A DNA stretch of 20,447 bases from an uncultured Clostridia bacterium (GTDB lineage Bacteria > Bacillota > Clostridia > Lachnospirales > Anaerotignaceae), in NCBI GenBank assembly GCA_910587195.1, contig CAJUKL010000040.1, positions 1 through 20,447 of the forward strand. Direction: 5' to 3'. The position numbers were made by a program, and so were the translations under genes. Below the pieces are notes generated by a model that made no database searches, was not told the origin of the DNA, and saw nothing but the letters and a program-made list of their open reading frames with translations. Shown here in pieces: positions 13,339-20,447 of this stretch; the stretch's first letter is position 1; each line of letters starts with the position of its first letter.

Positions 13339-14913
13339 TTAATGTTTTTTTAAAATAGATTTACTTATATCTATCACTTGACGGCTTTCTGGAACAGCCA
13401 AAATATAACAAAGTATAAAATAAACAATTACACCTGCTGCTGCAGGTATCACTACCACAAGTAAATTGCCTATTATCCCACTGATTTGATAGGATAAAAT
13501 ACTATTTTTTAAAAGTATCGCTACTATTGTCATCATAGCAGCAGAACACAACATTTTCAATAAATCTGTTAAATTTTGTTTTGCAATTAAATTTTTATAT
13601 TCTTTTTGTAATGGTACTAATAAAAATAAAGCGGAAAGACTAGAAGAAATTGCAGATGCAAGTGCTAATCCTCCCACATCCATTTTATCAACCAATAAAA
13701 AACAAAAAATAATATTTGCTGCAATGGATACTAAACCAGAATAAAATGGCGTTTTTCCATCTTGTTTTGCATAAAATGCCCTGCTTAATATATTTTGTAT
13801 TCCAAAACCTACCATGCCAAGCGAAAAGAAAAATAAAGCTCTTGCAGTTGTTTGTGTTGCAAAACTATCAAAATTTCCTCGCTCATACATAAGTTTTACA
13901 ATCGGCTCACTCAATACCATAAGCCCTAACATCATTGGTATCAGCAAAAAAAGCATGGAACGTAAAGTAATACAAATGGTTTCTCCAAAATCTTTTTCCG
14001 CATGATTGCTTGTCATTCTTGACATTTTTGGAAAAATAACATTTGAAATCGAAAGAACAAGTACACCAACAATAATGGTATATAATGTATTTGCATAATC
14101 TATCGTACTGATAGCAGCTTCTGGATAACCCGGAAAACGAATGTGTGACGCAAATTTTGTATTTATCACAAAATTAATGGGCTGTATCCAAGTGCTTACC
14201 ATAACAGGTAACATAAGCAATACAATTTTTTTCATTCCTTCTTCTTTAAAATGAAAGTTAAACCGATAATGATACCCCTTTTTATGTAATGCGGGTACTT
14301 GTATCACTGCTTGCATAAGCCAGCCAATTAAAAAAGCAATCGTCAGACCTTCAATTCCAAATGTATCATTTAAAAAAAGATAATACAATATAATAATGGC
14401 ATTTGAAACAATACTCATGGCTGCGGGTATTGTAAATTCTTCCAAAGATTGTAAAATCCCTACAAAGGAAAACGCTGCCCCTGTAAATATAATGGTGGGA
14501 AACAATATCCTTGAAAATTTAATACAAATTTTTGCAGTTTCTGTTTCCATACCATCTGCAAAAAGCCAACAAATCGGCTCTGCAAATACAATACCTAAAA
14601 CTGTCATAATACAAGTAACCAGAACTATCATTGTAATAAAAATATTGGATAGTTGGAAGGCTTCTTCTTTTCCTTTTTTTTCTAAATATTCACTAAAAAT
14701 CGGGATAAAACTTGCTGAAATGGCAGAAGCAAATACAGCATCAAAAAATGTTCTAGGAATTCTGCTTGCTGTTATAAAAGCAGTTGCTTCCATCCCAACA
14801 GAATAATTTGCTGCCAAAAGCTGCTCTCGTACCAAGCCTAATAATTTTCCCACTAGTGTAATTATCATCATAAAGCCAACGGTTTTTACCGTACTTTTAC
14901 CAGATTCTTGCAT
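13339..14913 (-). CDS. murJ: Lipid II flippase MurJ (MviN family)
   Basis: A 524-residue polytopic protein of the MOP superfamily with about 14 predicted helices. It starts with the family signature: TVGFMMIITLVGKLLGLVREQLLAA near 10-34, then SRIPRTFFDAVFASAISASFIPIF. MurJ flips the peptidoglycan precursor lipid II across the membrane. As the first gene of a polysaccharide operon it could instead flip another lipid-linked glycan, as some MurJ/MviN paralogues may do. The ATG has AAAAGGAGA 6-7 bases upstream. A hairpin (14929-14954) lies directly before the ribosome site. The stop codon abuts repeat A5. Confidence 0.9.
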   Translation of the reverse strand: MQESGKSTVKTVGFMMIITLVGKLLGLVREQLLAANYSVGMEATAFITASRIPRTFFDAVFASAISASFIPIFSEYLEKKGKEEAFQLSNIFITMIVLVTCIMTVLGIVFAEPICWLFADGMETETAKICIKFSRILFPTIIFTGAAFSFVGILQSLEEFTIPAAMSIVSNAIIILYYLFLNDTFGIEGLTIAFLIGWLMQAVIQVPALHKKGYHYRFNFHFKEEGMKKIVLLMLPVMVSTWIQPINFVINTKFASHIRFPGYPEAAISTIDYANTLYTIIVGVLVLSISNVIFPKMSRMTSNHAEKDFGETICITLRSMLFLLIPMMLGLMVLSEPIVKLMYERGNFDSFATQTTARALFFFSLGMVGFGIQNILSRAFYAKQDGKTPFYSGLVSIAANIIFCFLLVDKMDVGGLALASAISSSLSALFLLVPLQKEYKNLIAKQNLTDLLKMLCSAAMMTIVAILLKNSILSYQISGIIGNLLVVVIPAAAGVIVYFILCYILAVPESRQVIDISKSILKKH

Positions 14914-14928
14914 ACCCTTCTCCTTTTC

Positions 14929-14954
14929 AAAACCTTGAAAATTCCAAGGTTTTT
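14929..14954. promoter_or_regulatory. Hairpin in the murJ leader
   Basis: Perfect 9-bp inverted repeat AAAACCTTG/CAAGGTTTT with a 7-base loop, right next to the murJ Shine-Dalgarno site. On the minus strand it ends in TTTTG, so it could be a weak terminator or attenuator in front of murJ. On the plus strand a run of five T follows. Its role is undecided. Confidence 0.5.
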
Positions 14955-14979
14955 ATCCTTTCTTTTGACAAAAGGACAA

Positions 14980-15022
14980 ATATATAATATGGGCGGGGAA
15001 TCCCCTGCCCATATTATACTAC
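14980..15022. terminator. Strong hairpin downstream of the phosphodiester glycosidase
   Basis: A 12-bp inverted repeat TATAATATGGGC/GCCCATATTATA with an inner GGGGA/TCCCC, about 50 bases after the glycosidase stop on the minus strand. The stem is long, but the downstream T-run is poor (ATATTTGTCC), so it is a probable rather than typical terminator. It may act together with the hairpin before murJ. Confidence 0.55.
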
Positions 15023-15070
15023 CTTAAAAATATCCATTTTACAACAGAAATCATAAACTTTCCTAGCGAT

Positions 15071-17416
15071 TTATGCGATTTTTGACATTTCGTATGTAAT
15101 TTCATTTCCATTGACACGCAATTTTAACATTGTAAAGTCTTTATTAATGCTGCCATCTTCTAAAAATAAATCTGGCAAATTGATATAACGAACACCATCT
15201 TTGATATGTGTCCATGCCTTTGTGCCGGAAGTGGATACAACAAAGATTGTTTTTCCTTCTTGCTTTAATTCCTCTAAAACACTACAAAATAGCATGGTTT
15301 CTAATATATCACTAAAATCAGAAGGTGTTTTATCCATGACCATAACAACAGCTTGATTTCCTGCTTGGTTAATATCATTTTTAAATGTCAACCATTGCGC
15401 TGGATTGGTAACACGAAATCCACCATTTAATGCTGTCATCATTACAATGCTAACACCATATTTACTTTGAAATTGGTAATCACCATTCCATTGCATTGCG
15501 TCAATACTTGGAGCTATATCTGTTTTTCCACCGTAAATTGCTAAATTTGCATTGCTTTCTACCATGTTTTTAACTTTTGTTTGTTCTGTGCTGTAAGTTT
15601 CTGCTTCTGCTGTTGCAGATGTTACTTTTCCTATCATGTTAATATAACTTGCTCCATCTTCTACATACTGCACTTGCTGCTGCTGCTTATCATATAATTT
15701 TGTTGCTTCTGGTACAACTGGCAATTCGGTTTCTTCTTCTGGCTCCTCCCAGATAATGACAGGAACAGAACAAGTAATTTCCCCTATATTTGCCTGAATG
15801 TATCCTTTTGCTGGAGCAGAACTTGCCATAAAATTACCATTTTCTATGCTGCCTAAAGAAGCATCAGAAAGACTATATTGCACTTCCGTATAGATAGGAG
15901 CTGTATAGCCATCTGTGCTAATTCCTTGGATATATAATCCTGTATTTTCGTTTGGAAGCAAATAAATTTCTTTTGGCGTTATTTCAATGGAAGCAAGCTG
16001 CATTGCTTTTAAAGTAATGCTTGCTGTTTTGTCTTGATAAGTTGCATTAATTTTAATATCTCCTGTTGCTGTTGGAATAAAACGATTTCCTTCAAAAGTT
16101 CCTTCTCCCTGCTCCAAAGAGTATACAATCTGGCTTTCCTCCAGTGGAATGTCATGGAAATATTCATCATATCCTTTTACTTGTAAAGTAACAGCATCAT
16201 AGATAAATGTTTTTTCTTTATCAGCTTTTAAAGTAATCTGGGATAGTTCGCTAACAGGTGCATTGTTAAATACGCCTAAACCATTCATAATTTTTCTTTG
16301 TGTACCATCAGAAACAGTATTTTTTACTTCTGTTTGTCCATTTTCTGTTGTTTTTGCAACCATGGTAGAAGAACCGCCACCATCAAAATGCATTGCATTA
16401 TAGGCACCATATTCTCTCATTAGCCAAACCATTTCCTCATTGGTTGCTCCAATGCTGTCACCTCTGCCATCCACAACCATCAAAATTAAAGTGGAATTAT
16501 CTTCTGAAAGACCTAAAGCAGTTCTTGGTTGCCTTCCCTTAATCAGTAAACCAGCATCTTCTGGTTTTTCTCCGTTGACAAGAATTCTACCAATTCCACT
16601 GATTGCTGTTTGTATGGTATTTAAGTCTAAGGTTGCATAAATATCTAATCTTGTAGGTTGTCCTTCTACAAAATATTCCCATAAATCTCCATAATCTTCT
16701 TCATTCATAATAATTAAATAACCATCTTCTGGAGTGTTTACAGTTTCACCTTTATGTATTGCGGTAATTGTATCATTTTCTACTGTAAATTTTACAAGAC
16801 CGGGAAAACGTGCATCTAAATCTGCAGTAGAAGCTGCCGCATTTTTATCAAAATAAATAGGATACTTCATTTCTGTGATTTTATTAAAAGATGCCAATTC
16901 TAAATGTGCATACTCTCCTGCATAAAAATCTGCTTGAATACGAAAAAAGTCAATAAAAGGATTTCCTTCTTTATCAATAAAAAAAGTGGAATACTCATTT
17001 TTTTCTAAATTTCTATCTGTTCCGGCTGATATGATATTTCCTTCTCGGACAACAGGCCCAAAAGATGCTGAATAATCTCCTTTCATGCCAAAAAAATCGC
17101 CATTGACTGCCGCTGCTGCGCCACTATCATTTACCATATTTAATAGCGTTTCTTTTAAACCATATTCTTTTTGTGATTCTAATGGTTGCAAAGATAAATT
17201 AGGGTCATTCAAATTGATTTTTAAAACATGAATATCTTGCCAACCTTCTTCTGTCAATCTGTGATTTTTTTCGTAGGTAACACCTTTTGTTACAGTTTCT
17301 GTTGTGACTTGGTCATATAATATTTCGGCTGCAAAAGCTGGTACACTCCATGCAGAAAATATCATACTTGCTGCAACTGTCGCAGCGACTATTTTTTTCA
17401 TGAAAAACTTTTTCAT
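15071..17416 (-). CDS. Secreted phosphodiester glycosidase (NAGPA family) with Ig-like repeats
   Basis: A 781-residue exported protein. A signal peptide (KKFFMKK, hydrophobic core, cleavage after AFA near residue 29) is followed by an NAGPA domain (about 60-380) with AAVNGDFFG (102-110), GRQPRTALGLS (294-304) and HFDGGGSS (343-350), the family's conserved catalytic region. The middle (about 400-590) looks like two Big-type Ig-like domains (ITLKADKEKTFIYDAVTLQVKG; IEITPKEIYLLPNENTGLYIQG). A C-terminal region of about 190 residues resembles the tail seen in other clostridial members. The family cleaves sugar-1-phosphodiester links, so surface or wall glycans are likely targets. The ATG at 17416 follows AAGGAGGAATTGTTCC; a frame extended 27 residues upstream lacks a ribosome site and would bury the signal peptide. 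Confidence 0.85.
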   Translation of the reverse strand: MKKFFMKKIVAATVAASMIFSAWSVPAFAAEILYDQVTTETVTKGVTYEKNHRLTEEGWQDIHVLKINLNDPNLSLQPLESQKEYGLKETLLNMVNDSGAAAAVNGDFFGMKGDYSASFGPVVREGNIISAGTDRNLEKNEYSTFFIDKEGNPFIDFFRIQADFYAGEYAHLELASFNKITEMKYPIYFDKNAAASTADLDARFPGLVKFTVENDTITAIHKGETVNTPEDGYLIIMNEEDYGDLWEYFVEGQPTRLDIYATLDLNTIQTAISGIGRILVNGEKPEDAGLLIKGRQPRTALGLSEDNSTLILMVVDGRGDSIGATNEEMVWLMREYGAYNAMHFDGGGSSTMVAKTTENGQTEVKNTVSDGTQRKIMNGLGVFNNAPVSELSQITLKADKEKTFIYDAVTLQVKGYDEYFHDIPLEESQIVYSLEQGEGTFEGNRFIPTATGDIKINATYQDKTASITLKAMQLASIEITPKEIYLLPNENTGLYIQGISTDGYTAPIYTEVQYSLSDASLGSIENGNFMASSAPAKGYIQANIGEITCSVPVIIWEEPEEETELPVVPEATKLYDKQQQQVQYVEDGASYINMIGKVTSATAEAETYSTEQTKVKNMVESNANLAIYGGKTDIAPSIDAMQWNGDYQFQSKYGVSIVMMTALNGGFRVTNPAQWLTFKNDINQAGNQAVVMVMDKTPSDFSDILETMLFCSVLEELKQEGKTIFVVSTSGTKAWTHIKDGVRYINLPDLFLEDGSINKDFTMLKLRVNGNEITYEMSKIA

Positions 17417-17553
17417 GGAACAATTCCTCCTTGTTGTCGATTCTTGCCTAAAAATACATCTGGGAGTCATTGTAACATAATTTTTACATTTTTTCATCTA
17501 TATTCATATAACTTTAATAAAATTGTAATATTTTTCTATTTTCTCAAAAGAAA

Positions 17554-17640
17554 CTTACTTTTTTGAAAGAAAGCATAAAACTTCGTTTTGCTGCCGTGTG
17601 TTGAAGTGGAATGGTTACTTGAGTGGAATAATAATAGAAC
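17554..17640 (+). repeat. Repeat A, copy A6 (degenerate)
   Basis: Plus-strand partial copy. The first hairpin is damaged (TTTTTTGAAAGAAAGCA), the conserved CAAAGAACTTTTGTG segment is missing, and the second hairpin has lost its outer bases on one side. The part TGCCGTGTGTTGAAGTGGAATGGTT matches A7 closely. It is the only copy that does not point away from a gene end. Confidence 0.75.
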
Positions 17641-17726
17641 ATCAGTTGTCAAAATATATTCTGCTTTGTGTGCTTTCTCTCACGCTATCACATCACAATC
17701 TATGTAGCTCATAATCTATATATTTT

Positions 17727-17755
17727 TATATTATTAGCCTCTGCTAACAGCAAAA
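17727..17755 (-). repeat. 29-bp arm/centre repeat, copy 1 (inverted)
   Basis: On the minus strand: left arm TTTTGCTGTTAG (12 of 12 as in copies 2 and 3), centre CAGAG, right arm GCTAATAATATA, only partly like ACTAACTTTATT. It faces the other two copies. Confidence 0.65.
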
Positions 17756-17957
17756 ACAGCATTTTTGAGGGTTATATTTATATATATACTATTTTTTATA
17801 CTTATTAAACATATATATTTATATTATATATATATTTTATATACTTCTATATATATAAAAATTTTGCTGTTTTTGCTGTCCTATAGACGCAATGCCTTGA
17901 TTTTACTGGCTTTAATGTGACAGCATTTTTGAAAAAATTTTTGCTGTCAAAATGCTG

Positions 17958-17986
17958 TTTTGCTGTTAGTATAAACTAACTTTATT
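17958..17986 (+). repeat. 29-bp arm/centre repeat, copy 2
   Basis: Left arm TTTTGCTGTTAG, centre TATAA, right arm ACTAACTTTATT. The inner ends GTTAG and CTAAC are an inverted repeat around the centre. Confidence 0.75.
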
Positions 17987-18045
17987 TATATAACACTTAT
18001 AATTATCCTAATTGACAGCAAATTAACAGCAAAACTGTATTTCAT

Positions 18046-18074
18046 TTTTGCTGTTAGCGACTACTAACTTTATT
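18046..18074 (+). repeat. 29-bp arm/centre repeat, copy 3
   Basis: Left and right arms are identical to copy 2 (24 of 24 bases), but the five central bases are CGACT, different at every position from TATAA. It starts 88 bp after copy 2 and 77 bp before the end of the recombinase gene. Confidence 0.75.
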
Positions 18075-18150
18075 CCTGTTTTATTTCCTATCATACTGTA
18101 TCAAAATCATCTTTCTATGTCTTATTGTGAATAGTTGTGTATTTAAGATT

Positions 18151-19053
18151 CTAATTTTTTTTGCTCATAAGTGTATTACAACGTACAAAAATATCATAAG
18201 AAATAATTGCTTCATGGGTATTCTTTACTATCACCCATTTTTCAGGTGGAACCTGAACTACTTTTTTAGATTTATAACTTATTTTATTTTCTTTATTTTG
18301 TACCATATCTCCTATATATACTGCATTATGGAGGATATGTCTTATGGTAGAAGCAGACCATATGCCCATATTCTTGATTCCTTTTCTGTTTCTATCCTTT
18401 TGTTGCGTTTGCTTATATTGAGAAGGCGTTGGAATTTTTTGACTTGTAAGTAATGCTGCAATCGCTGCATAAGATTTTTGTTCCAATGCATATTGTTCAA
18501 ATATAAAACGCACCACTGGCGCAACTGTTTTATCAATAACAAGTTTATGTTTATCCTCCATACTTTTTTGATAACCATAGGGAGCATAATTTCCTAAAAA
18601 TTGTCCCTGTTTTTGTTTTTGATAAAATACTCTTTTAATATTTTCAGACAGTTCTTCACAATACCACTCATTGACAAGCGCATTAATTTGGCGTGTTTTT
18701 TTATTTTTTTTATCTTTTGTATCAATTTGGTCAACCACTGTAACAAAACGAATTCCCCACATAGGAAATAAATCATTAAAATATTTTTCAGCAGTTGTCA
18801 TATTTCTGGTAAAGCGAGATTGCGTTTTACATAAAATAATAGAAAATTTTCCTTGTTTTGCTTCTTCCAGCATTTGCTGAAAAGCAGGGCGGTTATTTTC
18901 TAATCCAGAAATATTTTCATCACAATAAATACCAACAATTTCCCAATTTTTTTGTTGTGCATATTGCATTAAAAGTTCCTTTTGATTTTGGATGCTTTCA
19001 CTATCATAATAGTCATTGGAAAGACGACAATAAAGTGCTGCTTTTTCCGGCAT
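18151..19053 (-). CDS. Serine recombinase, short form lacking the C-terminal zinc-ribbon region
   Basis: A 300-residue site-specific recombinase. The N-terminal resolvase domain (1-145) has the catalytic Ser12 in YCRLS and the active-site arginines in QSRFTRN (79-84). A recombinase domain follows (about 155-265: GNYAPYGYQKS, IWSASTIRHILHNAVYIGDM). Large serine integrases normally continue with a zinc ribbon and coiled coil to 450-550 residues; here the protein stops just after EAIISYDIF, at KKN-stop beside a run of eight A. Reading on in other frames meets stops at once, so the missing part was lost rather than shifted. The ATG has AAAGGTGAG before it. It is either a decayed integrase or a compact resolvase/invertase-like enzyme. 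The repeat array 3' of it may be its site. Confidence 0.85.
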   Translation of the reverse strand: MPEKAALYCRLSNDYYDSESIQNQKELLMQYAQQKNWEIVGIYCDENISGLENNRPAFQQMLEEAKQGKFSIILCKTQSRFTRNMTTAEKYFNDLFPMWGIRFVTVVDQIDTKDKKNKKTRQINALVNEWYCEELSENIKRVFYQKQKQGQFLGNYAPYGYQKSMEDKHKLVIDKTVAPVVRFIFEQYALEQKSYAAIAALLTSQKIPTPSQYKQTQQKDRNRKGIKNMGIWSASTIRHILHNAVYIGDMVQNKENKISYKSKKVVQVPPEKWVIVKNTHEAIISYDIFVRCNTLMSKKN

Positions 19054-19077
19054 ATTCTCACCTTTATTATAGAATTG

Positions 19078-19097
19078 TTTTACTATATGCAGTAAAA
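19078..19097. promoter_or_regulatory. Inverted repeat between recombinase and rnhB, possible operator
   Basis: Perfect 7-bp inverted repeat TTTTACT-ATATGC-AGTAAAA, 25 bp upstream of the recombinase start. A TATAAT sequence on the minus strand (19066-19071) is next to it, but a promoter there would leave almost no leader for the ribosome site. It may be an operator or only a chance AT-rich palindrome. Confidence 0.35.
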
Positions 19098-19116
19098 TGA
19101 TATAAAATAACCCTAT

Positions 19117-19145
19117 TTGTGTTATAGGCTAGATTGTGTTATGAT
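19117..19145 (+). promoter_or_regulatory. Candidate sigma-A promoter of the RNase HII-YraN gene
   Basis: TTGTGT (19117-19122) and TATGAT (19140-19145) with a 17-base spacer, about 40 bases before the start codon. Confidence 0.55.
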
Positions 19146-19184
19146 GATAGAAAATTCTAATGTTTTTCAAAGGAGGGGAGGCAC

Positions 19185-20312
19185 ATGGAAACAATACATG
19201 AAATTAAGGAAAAATTTTCTAACACATCGCCAGAAAATATAACAAATTTAATTCATTTCTATCATTCTGACACAAGAAAAGGTGTGCAAAATATTCTTTC
19301 TCAGTATCAAAAAAAACAAGAAGCTTTTCAAAAAGAGCAACATCGCTTAGAAACCATGTTGCAATTTGAAAGAGAATGTTATAAACAAGGCTATACTTTT
19401 GTTGCAGGAATTGATGAAGTAGGACGTGGCCCTCTTGCAGGTCCCGTTGTAACGGCTGCGGTTATATTGCCTGAAAATTGTAAAATAGAATTTGTCAATG
19501 ATTCCAAAAAACTTTCTGCCAAAAAAAGAGAAGAACTGTATCATATCATCTGTCAAAAAGCAATTTCCTATGGAATTGGTGTAGTATCTTCTGAACAGAT
19601 TGATAAAATTAACATCTTGCAGGCAACTTATGAAGCAATGAAAGAAGCAATTAGCAATCTTTCTGTTACACCGCAATTTATATTAGTAGATGCTGTTCAT
19701 ATTCCTAACATTACAATACCACAAAAAGGTATTATCGGTGGTGATGGAAAAAGTATTTCTATTGCAGCCGCTAGTATTATAGCAAAAGTTACAAGAGATA
19801 AGATGATGAAAAAGTTTGCAACATTATATCCTGCATATGCATTTGAAAAAAATAAAGGATATGGTTCTGAAGAACATATCCATGCAATTAAGCAACATGG
19901 TCTTTGTGCAATTCACCGTAAATCGTTTGTCAAAAATATACAAGTCTCAGAAAACAGAGCAAAAGGTACAAAAGGAGAAGAAATTGCTGTCAAAGAAATG
20001 AAAAAAGCAGGTTATACTATATTAGAAAGGAATTTCCGCCGTGCTTCTGGCGAAATTGATATTATTGCGCAAAAAGAAAACATGCTTGTATTTACAGAAG
20101 TAAAATTTCGGCAAACAGAAAAAAATGGTATTCCATGTGAAGCTGTTACAAAAGAAAAACAAAAGCGGATTGCAGAAACAGCGCAATATTACATTGCAGA
20201 AAACAATATTAGTACATTAGACATTCGTTTTGATGTGGCAGAAGTCCTAAAAAAGCAATCAAAATTTTATTTTCGTTACACAGAAAACGCTTACTTTCTT
20301 GAAAGAAAGTAA
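19185..20312 (+). CDS. rnhB: Ribonuclease HII fused to YraN (UPF0102) nuclease-like domain
   Basis: A 375-residue in-frame fusion. Residues 1-70 are a helical N-terminal extension. Residues 71-253 are RNase HII, with D77 and E78 in IDEVGRG, D169 in LVDAVH and D205 in KVTRD, the four metal ligands of this enzyme, which removes ribonucleotides from DNA and R-loop RNA. Residues 258-370 are a whole YraN domain: GTKGEEIAVKEMKKAGY, SGEIDIIA (288-295) and VFTEVKFR (302-309), a PD-(D/E)xK-like core. In many bacteria rnhB and yraN are separate neighbours; here one chain carries both. The start has AAAGGAGGGGAGG 4-10 bases upstream. The last residues (YFLERK) and the stop codon are encoded by repeat A7, just after the ENAY at the usual YraN end. 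Confidence 0.93.
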   Translation: METIHEIKEKFSNTSPENITNLIHFYHSDTRKGVQNILSQYQKKQEAFQKEQHRLETMLQFERECYKQGYTFVAGIDEVGRGPLAGPVVTAAVILPENCKIEFVNDSKKLSAKKREELYHIICQKAISYGIGVVSSEQIDKINILQATYEAMKEAISNLSVTPQFILVDAVHIPNITIPQKGIIGGDGKSISIAAASIIAKVTRDKMMKKFATLYPAYAFEKNKGYGSEEHIHAIKQHGLCAIHRKSFVKNIQVSENRAKGTKGEEIAVKEMKKAGYTILERNFRRASGEIDIIAQKENMLVFTEVKFRQTEKNGIPCEAVTKEKQKRIAETAQYYIAENNISTLDIRFDVAEVLKKQSKFYFRYTENAYFLERK

Positions 20313-20447
20313 GCAAAGAACTTTTGTGCGAAACTTCGTTTCGCTGCCGTGTGTTGAAGTGGAATGGTTGCTTTAGTTGAACGACAACAGAACACCAACG
20401 GTTAAAATTTAGAGTCTGTTCCGTTTGCAAACGATAAAGTTTTTTGT
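20290..20447 (+). repeat. Repeat A, copy A7 (with the start of repeat B)
   Basis: Plus-strand copy whose first hairpin (20290-20313, arms CTTACTTTC/GAAAGTAAG, plus an outer G-C pair) contains the stop codon of the RNase HII-YraN gene. The second hairpin is GCGAAAC-TTC-GTTTCGC: compared with other copies both partners of one pair have changed (A-T to G-C). The linker ends GGTTAAAATTTAGAGTCTGTTC, and the last bases of the window (GCAAACGATAAAGTTTTTTG) match the start of B. The element continues beyond the window. Confidence 0.88.

Larger units (their letters stand above)
17641..18150. other. AT-rich gene-free region with GCTGT/ACAGC repeat array
   Basis: No gene. Between 17741 and 18055 I count eleven GCTGT or ACAGC pentamers, nearly all inside TTTTGCTGT or TGCTGTTTT contexts. 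They form several inverted pairs: AACAGCAAAA/TTTTGCTGTT (18025-18055), TGACAGCA ... TGCTGTCA (17918-17949), and a long pair between 17741-17766 and 17946-17969. They surround an almost pure TA tract at 17770-17860. The layout recalls an origin, a recombination site or a set of protein-binding iterons. It lies directly downstream of the serine recombinase. Confidence 0.6.

Noticed and set aside
17417..17497. 27-residue N-terminal extension of the phosphodiester glycosidase
   Set aside because: It would place residues before the signal peptide and bypass the strong AAGGAGG site before 17416.
17770..17860. Promoter boxes in the TA tract
   Set aside because: TATAAT-like strings arise by chance in an almost pure TA sequence and no gene follows within reach.
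1..20447. CRISPR array or tRNA/rRNA genes
   Set aside because: The repeats are dispersed and folded with no regular spacer pattern; I found no cloverleaf or rRNA-like sequence.

Overview
The window is AT-rich DNA from a low-GC Firmicute, most likely an anaerobic Clostridia member of the Lachnospiraceae type. The reasons are strong AGGAGG-type ribosome sites, several TTG starts, a bifurcating transhydrogenase pair (nfnA-nfnB), a mazG-hup pair, a yjdF gene behind a yjdF-type riboswitch, and a gene fusing RNase HII to YraN. I cannot name a species from sequence alone. All genes are ordinary chromosomal types except a short serine recombinase.

Layout. 1-2393: nfnA-nfnB on the minus strand (NADH/NADPH/ferredoxin balance). 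2521-3620: mazG-hup on the plus strand, ending in an intrinsic terminator. 4038-5811: a dUTPase, a metallo-beta-lactamase-fold hydrolase, and yjdF with its riboswitch. 6411-9074: glpK, a glyoxalase II-like hydrolase and a NimA-like flavoprotein, all minus strand. 9607-14913: a minus-strand surface-polysaccharide operon read murJ, O-antigen ligase/polymerase, GT4 glycosyltransferase, then two DUF4330-like membrane proteins. 15071-17416: an exported phosphodiester glycosidase. 17500-18150: a gene-free AT-rich stretch with an array of TTTTGCTGTTAG-type repeats. 18151-19053: a 300-residue serine recombinase without the usual C-terminal region. 19185-20312: the RNase HII-YraN fusion.

The most striking feature is a dispersed family of structured repeats, called A and B here. 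Eight copies of A (about 130 bp) lie in 20 kb. Each opens with a hairpin whose outer stem changes in both arms together between copies (CCAAC/GTTGG, CTACC/GGTAG, CTTAC/GTAAG), followed by a second hairpin that also shows a paired change. Most copies point away from the 3' end of the neighbouring gene. Three sit at or inside a stop codon, and one supplies the last residues of the RNase HII-YraN protein. A is often followed by B, which carries a GC hairpin plus T-run that looks like an intrinsic terminator. In the copy inside the polysaccharide operon that hairpin is missing. I read the family as a mobile or spreading 3'-end cassette. This is the best candidate for something undescribed in the window.

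The second candidate is the repeat array beside the recombinase: two direct copies and one inverted copy of a 29-bp unit whose arms are conserved while the central five bases differ completely in every copy.
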